NCBI RefSeq assembly: GCF_005887635.2
Contig: NZ_CP040819.1
Location: 62,001 to 126,000 of the forward strand
DNA: 64,000 bases
Source: Paroceanicella profunda
GTDB lineage: Bacteria > Pseudomonadota > Alphaproteobacteria > Rhodobacterales > Rhodobacteraceae
Direction of reading: 5' to 3'
Shown: piece after piece, positions 1 through 8,060 of the stretch
Numbering within the stretch: the stretch's first letter is position 1
Layout of the letters: each line of letters begins with the position of its first letter
Program-made: the position numbers and the translations under genes
Notes under the pieces: generated by a model
What the model was told of the DNA's origin: nothing
Databases searched by the model: none
The model's input: only the letters and a program-made list of their open reading frames with translations

Positions 1-2
1 TG

Positions 3-254
3 GCCGACGCGGTCTGCGTCTCCGGCCCCGCCGCGGGGGTGGAGGCCGATCTCGCCGCCATCGAGGCGGTGGCCGCGAAGGTGCCGGACACGCCGGTCGT
101 CGTCGGCACCGGGGTGTCGGCTCAGAACATCAACCGGCTCGCCACCGCGGCGGATGCCTTCATCATCGGCACCTCGATCAAGATCGACCAGCAGACGCTG
201 AACGCCGTCGACCCCGCCCGGGCCGACGCCCTCGTGCGGGCCATGGCGGCATGA
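3..254 (+). CDS. BtpA/SgcQ-family protein, 3' end only
   Basis: Only the last 83 residues lie in the window; the 5' end is cut off. The visible part reads like the C-terminal end of the BtpA/SgcQ TIM-barrel family: a VSGPAAG loop, then a GTGVSAQN loop and a FIIGTSIK phosphate-binding-like loop. Members are often encoded next to sugar ABC importers and sugar kinases, and their reaction is mostly unproven. The stop codon overlaps the start of the following dehydrogenase gene (ATGA), so the two are probably translationally coupled. The family is recognised from motif spacing only, so the call is good but not certain. Confidence 0.75.
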   Translation, partial: ADAVCVSGPAAGVEADLAAIEAVAAKVPDTPVVVGTGVSAQNINRLATAADAFIIGTSIKIDQQTLNAVDPARADALVRAMAA

Positions 255-1042
255 GCGGGCCGGTCTGCCTCGTCACCGGCGCGGGGGGCGGCATCGGGCG
301 CGCGAGCCTCGCCGCCCTCATCGAGGGCGGCTGGCGCATCGCCGCCACCGACCGCCCCGGCGCGGAGTTCGCGCAAGGCGACGCCCTCGCCTTCTTCCCG
401 GCCGACCTTGCCGACCCCGCGGCGCCCGAGGCGGTGGTGGAAGCGGTGCTGGCGCGGTTCGGCCGGCTCGACGGGCTGCTGCACTGCGCCGGCACCTCCC
501 ATGTCGCCGCCTTCCCCGAGCAGGACGATGCGGGCTGGGACCGGGTGATCGACATCAACCTCTCCGCCGCCCACCGGGTGGCGCGGGCGGTGGGCCGGCA
601 CCTCATCGCCCAGGGCACCGGCGGGGCGGTGGTGATGATCTCCTCGCTCGCCTGGATGAGCGGCGGGGCGAACCCGGCCTACGGGGCGGCGAAGGGCGGG
701 GTGAACACCCTCGTCTTCAACATGGCCCAGGCGCTGGGGCCGCACGGGGTGCGGGTGAATGCCATCGCCCCCGGCATCATCGCCACCGAGATGGTGCGCG
801 GCGCCTTCCCGGGCGAGAAATTCGCCCGGCTGGAGCGCGCCGCCTCCGCCCGCACGCCGCTGCGCCGGCTCGGCCGGGCCGAGGACGTGGCCGATGTCGC
901 CGCCTTCCTGATGTCGGAAAGGGCGGGATTCGTGACCGGCAGCGTGATACCGGTGACCGGGGGGCTGGAACTGGTGCCGCCGATCGGCATGATCGAGGAC
1001 GGGTCCGGCGCGACGCGTGCGGGCGAGGGGAGTTCGGGGTGA
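251..1042 (+). CDS. SDR-family NAD(P)-dependent oxidoreductase
   Basis: This 263-residue protein is a classical short-chain dehydrogenase/reductase. The dinucleotide-binding motif TGAGGGIG lies at residues 9-16, the DIN helix-4 segment near residue 102, the catalytic Ser at about 131 and the YxxxK pair at Tyr144 and Lys148. The length is normal for the family. It sits between the BtpA-family gene and a sugar-type ABC permease, overlapping both by 4 bases, so it is probably a cytoplasmic polyol or sugar dehydrogenase acting on the imported substrate. The substrate cannot be read from the sequence. Confidence 0.9.
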   Translation: MSGPVCLVTGAGGGIGRASLAALIEGGWRIAATDRPGAEFAQGDALAFFPADLADPAAPEAVVEAVLARFGRLDGLLHCAGTSHVAAFPEQDDAGWDRVIDINLSAAHRVARAVGRHLIAQGTGGAVVMISSLAWMSGGANPAYGAAKGGVNTLVFNMAQALGPHGVRVNAIAPGIIATEMVRGAFPGEKFARLERAASARTPLRRLGRAEDVADVAAFLMSERAGFVTGSVIPVTGGLELVPPIGMIEDGSGATRAGEGSSG

Positions 1043-1974
1043 AAGCGGTCATCGGGAAATACGGCACGGCGCTGGCCGGGCTGGCGGTGCTGATCGTGCT
1101 GGTGATCTTCGCGCGCAACTTCGCCTCGGTGGCGAACCTCACCAACGTGCTGAAGCAGACCAGCTTTCTGGCCATCCTCGCGGTGGGGTTCACCTTCGCG
1201 CTGATCACCTCCGAGCTGGACCTGTCCTTCGCCAACATCTGCTCGCTGGCGGCGGTGGTCTGCGGCGGGATGATCCATGGCGGCATCGCCTGGCCGCTCG
1301 CGGTGCTGGCGGCGCTGGCCGTCGGCACGGCCGGGGGGCTGCTGAACGGGCTCATCGTCACCCGCGCCAAGGTGCCCTCGCTCATCACCACGCTGGGCAC
1401 GGCCTCGGTGGCGAACGGCATCGCCTTCATGCTCACCGGCGGCGTGGCCTTCGTGGGGCGGTGGGACGCTGGATTCCTCGCCCTCGGGCGCTCCAGCATC
1501 GCCGGCGTTCCGGTGCTGATCTTCTTCATGGCCGCCGTGGTGGCGCTCGGCTGGCTGGTCAGCCGGCAGACCCGCATGGGCCGCCACATGCAGGCCACCG
1601 GCGAGGCCGAGGAGGCCGCGCGCCGCGCCGGCATCGCCACGCGGCGGATGAAGGTGATCGGGCTCAGCCTCTCGGGCATCACCGCCGGCATCGCCGCGGT
1701 GCTGCTGGTGGCGAGCCTCTCCTCCGCCGCGCCGCAGATGGCGGGGGACTACCTGCTCAACGGCATCGCCGCGGTGCTGCTGGGCATGACCATGTACGAC
1801 CCCGGCCGCCCCAACATCGCCGGGACATTCACCGGCGCGCTGATCATCGCGGTGCTGGGCAACGGGCTCGTGCTGCTGGGCGCACCCTATTACCTTCAGG
1901 ATATCGTGCTGGGCGTGATCGTGATCGGCTCGGTGAGCCTCTCGGCCAGCGTGCTCAAGAAGGCGGCCCTCTGA
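1039..1974 (+). CDS. Ribose/CUT2-type ABC transporter permease
   Basis: A 311-residue, very hydrophobic protein of the RbsC/FrcC permease family (BPD_transp_2), with about eight to ten membrane segments. Family features include the N-terminal FASVANLTNVLKQTS stretch and the SELDLSFANI and AAVLLGMTM loops. It starts with GTG overlapping the stop of the dehydrogenase (GTGA). It would form the inner-membrane channel of the importer completed by the next two genes. The transported substrate is inferred to be a monosaccharide or polyol from the family and its neighbours. Confidence 0.92.
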   Translation: MKAVIGKYGTALAGLAVLIVLVIFARNFASVANLTNVLKQTSFLAILAVGFTFALITSELDLSFANICSLAAVVCGGMIHGGIAWPLAVLAALAVGTAGGLLNGLIVTRAKVPSLITTLGTASVANGIAFMLTGGVAFVGRWDAGFLALGRSSIAGVPVLIFFMAAVVALGWLVSRQTRMGRHMQATGEAEEAARRAGIATRRMKVIGLSLSGITAGIAAVLLVASLSSAAPQMAGDYLLNGIAAVLLGMTMYDPGRPNIAGTFTGALIIAVLGNGLVLLGAPYYLQDIVLGVIVIGSVSLSASVLKKAAL

Positions 1975-2039
1975 AGGCCGCCCCTGCCCGGGGAAACCAC
2001 CGGGGCCCGGGCCCCACCGACAACAAGGAGGTCACCACA

Positions 2040-2975
2040 ATGTTCAGAACCTGTGCCGCGGCAGCGGTTGCGATCGTCACGGCCTTTTCGGCCAATGCGT
2101 TCGAGGTGGGCGTCGTCGCCTTCCAGATGTCCTCGGAAACCCATGCCCGCGTGGCCAACGCGGTGGAGGCCGCGGCCAAGGAGAAGGGCTGGGACGTGAC
2201 CGTGCTCAACTCCAACGGCGCCCTGCCCACCCATGCCGAGCAGATCGAGAACCTGATCCAGCGCGGGGTGGACGGCATCATCCTCGCCATGTCGAAGCCG
2301 GTGGAGTTCGACGCCCAGTTCGCCGAGGCGAAGGAGGCGGGCATCCCCCTCATCACCGTGATGAGCGGGGCGAGCCCCAACGCGCTCTTCGACGTGCAGG
2401 TGAACGAGTATTCCGTGGGCGCGCAGGCCGCCCTCTACCTGCTGGGCGAGATCGGCTACGAGGGCAAGATCCTCACCGAGCGGTTCGAATCCAACGTGGG
2501 CACGCGCATCCGCGGCAAGGTGCTGGACGTGGTGCTGTCCGAGAACACCGCCGTCACCGTGGCGGGCAGCCATTCCATGGCCCGCACCAGCTCCTGGCGC
2601 GATGACGTGCGCGCCGGCATGCAGGCGCTGATGTTGCAGAACGCGGGCGATTACAAGGGCATCTGGGCCTCCTTCGACGGCCAGGCCTTCGTGATCGACG
2701 ACCTTCTCGCCGCCGAGGGCAAGCAGAAGGGCGACGTGGCGCTGGTGTCCATCGACGGCGGGCAGGAGGCGTTCCGGCGCATCGCGGACCCGGCCTCGCT
2801 GCTGCAGGCCACCGTCGCCATCCCCTTCGAGCAAATGGGTCGGGCCGCGGTGGACGCGATGGAGAAGATCGCCGTGGAGGGCCAGCCGAAGGAGGCCATC
2901 ACCGCCGGCCCCTACCTCTACCAGGACGCGGTGCTGGTGGACGCTTCCAACGTCGACCAGTTCCTCGGCGAATGA
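2040..2975 (+). CDS. Sugar-type ABC transporter substrate-binding protein
   Basis: A 311-residue periplasmic binding protein of the Peripla_BP_4 (ribose/fructose) family. A signal peptide covers about residues 1-20, with a likely cut after SANA. The mature part begins EVGVVAFQMSSETHARVANAVE and has the QIENLIQRGVDGIILAMS hinge segment typical of RbsB-like proteins. The ATG is preceded by a strong ribosome site, AAGGAGG at 2025-2031. The frame is open further upstream, but that extension would overlap the permease gene and lacks a signal peptide, so the ATG is preferred. It delivers the ligand to the adjacent permease. Confidence 0.93.
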   Translation: MFRTCAAAAVAIVTAFSANAFEVGVVAFQMSSETHARVANAVEAAAKEKGWDVTVLNSNGALPTHAEQIENLIQRGVDGIILAMSKPVEFDAQFAEAKEAGIPLITVMSGASPNALFDVQVNEYSVGAQAALYLLGEIGYEGKILTERFESNVGTRIRGKVLDVVLSENTAVTVAGSHSMARTSSWRDDVRAGMQALMLQNAGDYKGIWASFDGQAFVIDDLLAAEGKQKGDVALVSIDGGQEAFRRIADPASLLQATVAIPFEQMGRAAVDAMEKIAVEGQPKEAITAGPYLYQDAVLVDASNVDQFLGE

Positions 2976-3000
2976 CGCGCGGGGGCGAGGGAGAGTGACC

Positions 3001-3756
3001 ATGGACCCGATCCTGACCGTGCGCGCCGCGGCCAAGTCCTACGGCGCGGTGACGGCGCTGCGCGGCGCCGACCTCACCGTGGCGCGCGGCGAGGTGCACG
3101 CCGTGTGCGGCGACAACGGCGCCGGCAAGTCCACGCTGATCAAGCTCGTCTCGGGGGTGGAGACACCCACCTCCGGGGAGATCGTGGTGAAGGGCCGCCC
3201 CGTGCGCTTCGCCACGCCGCATGACGCGCTGGCGGCGGGGATCGCGACCATCCACCAGGATCTCGGCCTCGCCCCGCGCATGACCATCGCCGAGAACATC
3301 TTCATGGGCTCCGAGCTGACCACCCGCCGGCTCGGGCTGCCGCTGCTCGACCATCGGCGCATGAAGGAGATGGCGCGGGGCTATCTCGGCCGGCTGAACT
3401 CCCGCCTCGCCGACATGGACCAGCCGGTGGAGCGGCTCTCCGGCGGCCAGCGCCAGGCGGTGGCCATCTCCCGCGCGCTGCGCTGGGACGCGGAGATCAT
3501 CATCATGGACGAGCCCACCGCCGCCCTCGGCGTGCGCGAGACCGCCCAGGTGCTGGACCTCATCCGCAGCCTGCGCGCCAGCGGCGTGACCGTGATCCTC
3601 ATCAGCCATGACATGAACGACGTGGTGCGCGTGGCGGACACGGTGACCATCCTCGCCGGCGGCCGCACCGCGCGCGTGCTGCGCGCCGGGGAGGTGGACG
3701 GCCCGGGCCTCGCCAACCTGATCATGCACGCGGGCGCCGAACCCGAGCCGGCCTGA
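3001..3756 (+). CDS. Sugar-type ABC transporter ATP-binding protein
   Basis: A 251-residue ATPase with Walker A GDNGAGKST (residues 37-45), Q-loop in IHQDLGL, signature LSGGQRQ, Walker B IIIMDEP and switch histidine in ISHD. It carries one nucleotide-binding domain, like FrcA of fructose importers, whereas many CUT2 ATPases such as RbsA have two. I chose the ATG over an in-frame GTG six bases earlier because GAGGGAGAG at 2986-2994 sits at the right distance from the ATG and runs into the GTG. It energises the preceding permease and binding protein and is the last gene of the operon. Confidence 0.92.
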   Translation: MDPILTVRAAAKSYGAVTALRGADLTVARGEVHAVCGDNGAGKSTLIKLVSGVETPTSGEIVVKGRPVRFATPHDALAAGIATIHQDLGLAPRMTIAENIFMGSELTTRRLGLPLLDHRRMKEMARGYLGRLNSRLADMDQPVERLSGGQRQAVAISRALRWDAEIIIMDEPTAALGVRETAQVLDLIRSLRASGVTVILISHDMNDVVRVADTVTILAGGRTARVLRAGEVDGPGLANLIMHAGAEPEPA

Positions 3757-3785
3757 CCCGCCGCAGGCGGGCCCCGCCTGGCGGA
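3757..3785. terminator. GC-rich hairpin between convergent genes
   Basis: Just after the ABC operon stop an imperfect inverted repeat (left arm near 3758-3771, right arm near 3773-3785, one bulged base) could form a hairpin. There is no T-run, so it is at best a weak or bidirectional terminator before the convergent LysR gene. Confidence 0.35.
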
Positions 3786-3876
3786 CCGGGCGCCTCTCCG
3801 CACCCGCGGCGCACCGTTTCCGGTGTGCCGCGCGGTGGCCGCGCCGCCCCCCGCCCGGCGGGAAGGCGGCCGGGGT

Positions 3877-4803
3877 TCACTCCGCGGCGGCGGCACCGTC
3901 GCTGCCGGGCAGGCAATGCCGGCGGATGTGCTCGGCCAGGGCGAGGTAGTCGGAGCGCCGGTAGCTGCGCGCCCGCCAGGCCACCACGAGACGGCGCGCC
4001 GCGCTGGGGCTCTCGTAGCGCACCAGCGTGATGCCGGTGCCCGAGACCGCCCCCGCATCCACCGCGATGCGCGGCAGCAGGGTGATGCCCGTGCCGAAAT
4101 CCACCAGCTGCACCAGGGTCATGATGGAGGCGGCGCGCACGTCATGCTCGTCCACCAGCCCGTCCCGGCCGAGGGCGGTGAGCACATGCTCGCGCAGGCA
4201 GTGCCCCTGGTCGAGCAGGAGCAGCCGGTCGGAGGCGAGGTCGGCGAGCGTCAGGGCGGCGCGGCCCGACAGCGGATGGCGCGGCGGCAGGGCCACGAGG
4301 AACGGGTCCTCCGCCACGGCGGTGTATTCGAACTCCTCCACCGAGGGCATGTGGGCGATGAAGGCGGCGTCCAGCCGCCCGGCGCGGATCTCGGCCAGCA
4401 GCGATTGCGTGAGCCCCTCGCGCACCGAGAGCGACAGGTCGGGATGCGCCGCGCGCAGGCTGCGCAGCAGCTTGGGCAGCACGAAGGGCGCCACGGAGGG
4501 GATCATCCCCAGCCGCAGCCGGGTAGTGAGCGGGCGGGCCGAGCGGGCCGCGTATTCCGGCAGCTCGCCCACCTGGGCGATGATGTCGCGCGCGCGCTCC
4601 ACCACCGTCTCGCCGAAGGGCAGCAACTGCATGCGCCGGCCGGACCGGTCCATCAGCGGGGCGCCCAGTTCCTCCTCCAGCCCGCGGATCGCGGCGCTCA
4701 GCGTGGACTGGGTGATGCCGGCCCGCGCCGCGGCGGCGCCGAAATTTCCCGTCTCCGCGAGGGTGACGAGATAGTGCAGGTGGCGCAGGTTCACGTTCAG
4801 CAT
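3877..4803 (-). CDS. oxyR: OxyR-like LysR-family regulator
   Basis: A 308-residue LysR-type regulator. The N-terminal helix-turn-helix (about residues 19-48, with TGNFGAAAARAGITQSTLS) is followed by a LysR substrate-binding domain. The segment LLLLDQGHCLREH matches the region of OxyR that carries the peroxide-sensing cysteine (Cys199 in E. coli; Cys202 here), and DFGTGITLLP is also OxyR-like. The second cysteine of the E. coli disulfide (Cys208) aligns with a leucine here. I start at the ATG at 4803; an upstream GTG (4839) would add 12 residues that do not fit the family. Divergence from ahpC supports an OxyR role as peroxide-responsive activator. Confidence 0.87.
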   Translation of the reverse strand: MLNVNLRHLHYLVTLAETGNFGAAAARAGITQSTLSAAIRGLEEELGAPLMDRSGRRMQLLPFGETVVERARDIIAQVGELPEYAARSARPLTTRLRLGMIPSVAPFVLPKLLRSLRAAHPDLSLSVREGLTQSLLAEIRAGRLDAAFIAHMPSVEEFEYTAVAEDPFLVALPPRHPLSGRAALTLADLASDRLLLLDQGHCLREHVLTALGRDGLVDEHDVRAASIMTLVQLVDFGTGITLLPRIAVDAGAVSGTGITLVRYESPSAARRLVVAWRARSYRRSDYLALAEHIRRHCLPGSDGAAAAE

Positions 4804-4824
4804 GGCGGACCAATCCCATCGATT

Positions 4825-4856
4825 AAACCGAAGTTGCACTTTGGTATAATCGGTTT
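4825..4856. promoter_or_regulatory. Inverted repeat and -10-like box between oxyR and ahpC
   Basis: AAACCGA at 4825-4831 and TCGGTTT at 4850-4856 form a perfect 7-base inverted repeat with an 18-base spacer. A TATAAT hexamer at 4845-4850 on the plus strand is a good -10 candidate for ahpC. The AT-rich patch stands out from its GC-rich surroundings. Position and symmetry fit a LysR/OxyR-type binding site serving both divergent genes; this is inference from sequence only. Confidence 0.55.
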
Positions 4857-4963
4857 GACCTAAGCATTCGAGGCTCTTATTAAATTCCCAAGGTCGGCAG
4901 ACTCACAGGGTCCCGAGGGAATGGCCGGCCGCCCGGAACCCCTGGAATTGCAAGGATATCAAC

Positions 4964-5515
4964 ATGCTCGGAATTGGCGAAAAACTCCCCGCGTTCACCG
5001 TCATGGGTGTGAAGCCCGGCTTCAACAACCATGAGGAAAACGGTGTCTCGGCCTTCGAGGAAATCACCGAGAAGAGCTTCGAGGGCAAGTGGAAGGTTAT
5101 CTTCTTCTACCCGAAGGACTTCACCTTCGTCTGCCCCACCGAGATCGCCGAGTTCGCCCGCCTGAACGAGGAATTCGAGGACCGTGACTGCGTGGTCATG
5201 GGCGGCTCCACCGACAACGAGTTCTGCAAGCTGGCCTGGCGCCGGTCGCACCCGGACCTGGACAAGCTGCCGATGTGGTCCTTCGCGGACACCACCGGCG
5301 CGCTGGTCGACGGGCTGGGCATCCGCTCGCCCGAGGGCGTGGCCTACCGCTACACCTTCATCGTGGACCAGGACAACACCATCCAGCACGTCTACGCGAA
5401 CAACCTCAACGTGGGCCGCGCCCCGAAGGACACGCTGCGCGTTCTCGACGCGCTGCAGACCGACGAGCTGTGCCCCTGCAACCGCGAAGTGGGCGGCCAG
5501 ACCCTGGCTGCCTGA
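4964..5515 (+). CDS. ahpC: Alkyl hydroperoxide reductase C (2-Cys peroxiredoxin)
   Basis: A 183-residue cytoplasmic peroxiredoxin that reduces peroxides using a reactive cysteine. The peroxidatic Cys57 lies in DFTFVCPTE, and the C-terminal DELCPCNR provides Cys170 and Cys172. This two-cysteine tail, plus an extra internal cysteine (Cys76), is the pattern of actinobacterial AhpC proteins that are recycled by AhpD rather than AhpF. The next gene is indeed ahpD. A ribosome site (AAGGA) lies about eight bases before the ATG. The gene diverges from an oxyR-like gene, fitting peroxide induction. Confidence 0.95.
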   Translation: MLGIGEKLPAFTVMGVKPGFNNHEENGVSAFEEITEKSFEGKWKVIFFYPKDFTFVCPTEIAEFARLNEEFEDRDCVVMGGSTDNEFCKLAWRRSHPDLDKLPMWSFADTTGALVDGLGIRSPEGVAYRYTFIVDQDNTIQHVYANNLNVGRAPKDTLRVLDALQTDELCPCNREVGGQTLAA

Positions 5516-5542
5516 TCGCCGATCAGTTGTGACGTGACGCGG

Positions 5543-5569
5543 AAAGGCGGGCTTGCGGGTCCGCCTTTT
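5543..5569 (+). terminator. Rho-independent terminator or attenuator between ahpC and ahpD
   Basis: AAAGGCGG (5543-5550), a 10-base loop and CCGCCTTT (5561-5568) form a perfect 8-bp stem ending in a short T-run. It lies 28 bases after the ahpC stop and 75 before ahpD, so it may lower ahpD relative to ahpC by partial termination. Confidence 0.7.
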
Positions 5570-5643
5570 CGTTACGCCGACCATATCCGCGGCCGCCGGC
5601 CTCCGCACGGCTTCCCGGCCGCCAAACGACAGGACCGACCGAC

Positions 5644-6168
5644 ATGACCATCGATGCCCTGAAGGGCGAGATCCCCGCCTTCGCCAAGGACGTGCGCCTC
5701 AACCTCTCCTCCATGGGGAACGACGAAACCCTGACCCCGGCGCAGAAATACGGGCTGATGGTGGCCTGCGGCATCGCCTCGCGCAACGCGACCGTGGCAA
5801 AGGCGCTGCTGGCCGAGGCCGAGGGCAAGGTGGACGCCGCGACCATTGACGCCGCGAAGGCCGCCGCCGCCATCATGGGCATGAACAACGTCTACTACCG
5901 CTTCGTGCACCTGGCCACGAACAAGGAATACAAGAGCATGCCGGCGAAGCTGCGCATGAACATCCTGGCCAACCCGGGCGTGGACAAGGTGGATTTCGAG
6001 CTCTGGTCGCTCGCCGTCTCCGCCATGAACGGCTGCGGCATGTGCATCGACGCGCATGAGGACGTGCTGCGCAAGGCAGGTGTCACCTCCGAGACCATTC
6101 AGACCGCGGTGCGCTACGGCGCCATCGTGGCCTCCGCCGCCGTGGCGGTGGAAGCCGGCGCGCTCTGA
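5644..6168 (+). CDS. ahpD: Alkyl hydroperoxidase AhpD
   Basis: A 174-residue all-helical AhpD/CMD-family protein. The proton-relay and thiol site of AhpD is complete: Glu119, Cys131-x-x-Cys134 (in [11 protein letters not shown]) and His138. Length and spacing match mycobacterial AhpD. It acts as the disulfide reductase for AhpC, taking electrons from a lipoyl-carrying protein in the known system, and has weak peroxidase activity itself. A terminator-like hairpin lies between ahpC and this gene, so it is either expressed by read-through or from its own promoter. Confidence 0.94.
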   Translation: MTIDALKGEIPAFAKDVRLNLSSMGNDETLTPAQKYGLMVACGIASRNATVAKALLAEAEGKVDAATIDAAKAAAAIMGMNNVYYRFVHLATNKEYKSMPAKLRMNILANPGVDKVDFELWSLAVSAMNGCGMCIDAHEDVLRKAGVTSETIQTAVRYGAIVASAAVAVEAGAL

Positions 6169-6185
6169 AGCCACCCCGCGCTGCC

Positions 6186-6210
6186 GCGCCCCGGGCCTGC
6201 CCCGGGGCCT
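6186..6210. repeat. Intergenic GC-rich palindromic repeat, copy 1
   Basis: A 25-base sequence containing two CCCGGG-like palindromes separated by CCTG. A second copy with 24 of 25 identical bases lies at 28084-28108. Both sit just after a gene (ahpD here, hmgA there) and can fold into a hairpin, so they may act as a shared terminator-like or dispersed repeat element. Confidence 0.6.
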
Positions 6211-6226
6211 CGCCGCGCCCCCCCGC

Positions 6227-6853
6227 TCAGCCGGACGGGGGCGCGGAGATCATCGCCGCGAGCGGGCGGGTCTGCCGCTCCACCGCCGCCAGCAGCGTTT
6301 CCATGCTCATCGCCTCATCCTTGGTGAACTCGATGAACATCATGTTGAGGTTGTTGAAGATCACCTCTCCCACCGCCTGCGGGTCCAGCCCGTCGCGCAC
6401 AAGGCCGCGCGCCTGCAGCCCGGCGATCATCGCGCAGACCTGAATGGAGAGCCGGCGGTCCAGCGCGGTGTAGTGCCGGCTGAACGGCGTCTCCGGCGCG
6501 CGGATCGACACCGCCATCGCCGTGCGCCACATCTCCTTGCTCAGGTAGGTGAGCGAGTGCTCGAAATAGCCGCGGATCAGCGCGAGAATCGCCTCCGGAA
6601 CCCCGGCGGGCGGGTCCGCCACCAGCGCGTCACCGGCCTCCAGCACCTCCTCAACCTCCATGGAGACCGTCTCCAGCAGGATATCTCCCTTGTTCGCGAA
6701 GTAGTTGTAAAAGGTGCCGACGGAGACGCCGGCGCGCTCCGCGATGTCCTCGATGCGGGCATGATCATAGCCGGAGCGGCGGAACAGCGCGCCCGCCGCC
6801 TGCAGGATCCGCCGCCGGCGGTCCGCCTTCTGTCTCTCCCTCAGGCCGGCCAT
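6227..6853 (-). CDS. TetR/AcrR-family transcriptional regulator
   Basis: A 208-residue TetR-type repressor. The helix-turn-helix spans about residues 33-52 (RIEDIAERAGVSVGTFYNYF), and the C-terminal ligand-binding part is helical with no close match I can name. The frame is open far upstream across the divergent transporter gene, but the ATG used here places the DNA-binding domain at the usual distance from the N-terminus. It faces away from the PotD-type ABC operon with a 126-base spacer and is the likely local regulator of that operon. Confidence 0.88.
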   Translation of the reverse strand: MAGLRERQKADRRRRILQAAGALFRRSGYDHARIEDIAERAGVSVGTFYNYFANKGDILLETVSMEVEEVLEAGDALVADPPAGVPEAILALIRGYFEHSLTYLSKEMWRTAMAVSIRAPETPFSRHYTALDRRLSIQVCAMIAGLQARGLVRDGLDPQAVGEVIFNNLNMMFIEFTKDEAMSMETLLAAVERQTRPLAAMISAPPSG

Positions 6854-6979
6854 GCACGCTCCACAGAAAACTGAATGGATTACAAAGTTAGCATTGACTG
6901 AAGGAAATCCGCAATCCAGTCTTGCGGGCAAGCGGGCCGGAGAGCCTGCTCTCCCCGGTCCCAGCAAGGAGTGATTGCC

Positions 6980-8053
6980 ATGCCCTGTTTCCGCCTGTCT
7001 CGCGCGCCCGCTCGGGTTGCCGCCGCTCTCGCCGCCGCTGCCGCCTTCGCCGGACCGGCCCTGGCCGAGGGGGAGCTGAACGCCCTCATCTGGTGCGACC
7101 ACGCGGACCCCGCGCTGCTCGAGCCCTTCGAGAAGGCGCATGACGTGAAGGTGAACGTGAAGGAATACGAGGGCACCGGCGCCGCCCTCGCCATCCTCGA
7201 CCAGTCCCGCCCGGGCGACTGGGACGTGATGGTGGTCGACGGGGTGGACGTGCCGCGGCTGGTGGGGCTCGACCTGCTCGCCCCGCTGCCCGCCGAGGCC
7301 CTGCCGATGGACGACATCTTCCCCGAAGTGAGGATGGAGGACAGCAACGCCGCGGACGGCACCTTCTACGCCGCCACCGAGAAGTTCGGCTACAACACCA
7401 TCTCCTACAACAAGGCGAAGGTGGACCCGGAGGACATGAAGGACCTCACCATGATGTGGTCCGACAAATATGCCGGGCGCATCGCGATCTACGATTACTA
7501 CCTGCCCATCGAGGGGCTGGTGGCGCTCGGGCTCGGCATTCCCACCGCCGAGCTCTCCTCCGCCGACATGCCGGCCATCCGCGACAAGCTCTTCGAGATG
7601 AAGAAGGTGGCCCGCTCCGTGGGCGAGGTGGTCTCCTCGCAGACCGCGCTTGCCACCGGGGAGGTCGACATCCTCATCGGCGGCGGCGAATGGGTGACGG
7701 CCGTGCTCGCGCAGGAGAACCCGGACCTCGACTGGGTGGTGCCCGAGCAGGGCGCGCTTCGCTGGGCCCAGTCCATCGCGGTGATGAAAGGCGCGGCCAA
7801 CCCGGAAATGGCGCTGGAATTCGTGAAATACATCCTCAGCCCGGAGGGGCAGGCGCGGCTCGCCACCTCCTCCTGCTACTGGGGCATGCCCGCGAACGCG
7901 AAGGCGGGCGAGGTGCTCACCCCTGAGCAGAAGACGGCGCTGCGCTGGGACGACCAGCCCGCCTATCTCGCCAACACCCAGCTCTACCCGGTGCCGGACG
8001 AGGATCTCGACATCGAGATGCAGGACGCCTGGACCGAGATGCTGCAGCAGTGA
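6980..8053 (+). CDS. PotD/PotF-type ABC transporter substrate-binding protein
   Basis: A 357-residue periplasmic binding protein of the extracellular solute-binding family that includes polyamine (PotD) proteins. A signal peptide covers about residues 1-29, ending GPALA before EGELNALIW. I chose the ATG rather than an in-frame GTG nine bases earlier because AAGGAG at 6966-6971 is eight bases from the ATG and overlaps the GTG. It heads an operon with two permeases, an ATPase and a metallo-hydrolase. The ligand could be a polyamine or another small organic solute; the family is broad. Confidence 0.9.
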   Translation: MPCFRLSRAPARVAAALAAAAAFAGPALAEGELNALIWCDHADPALLEPFEKAHDVKVNVKEYEGTGAALAILDQSRPGDWDVMVVDGVDVPRLVGLDLLAPLPAEALPMDDIFPEVRMEDSNAADGTFYAATEKFGYNTISYNKAKVDPEDMKDLTMMWSDKYAGRIAIYDYYLPIEGLVALGLGIPTAELSSADMPAIRDKLFEMKKVARSVGEVVSSQTALATGEVDILIGGGEWVTAVLAQENPDLDWVVPEQGALRWAQSIAVMKGAANPEMALEFVKYILSPEGQARLATSSCYWGMPANAKAGEVLTPEQKTALRWDDQPAYLANTQLYPVPDEDLDIEMQDAWTEMLQQ

Positions 8054-8060
8054 GCCGGGC

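Noticed and set aside
1017..2039. Extended start for the sugar-binding protein giving a 652-residue fusion
   Set aside because: The extension is the out-of-frame shadow of the permease gene. The ATG at 2040 has a perfect ribosome site and a signal peptide.
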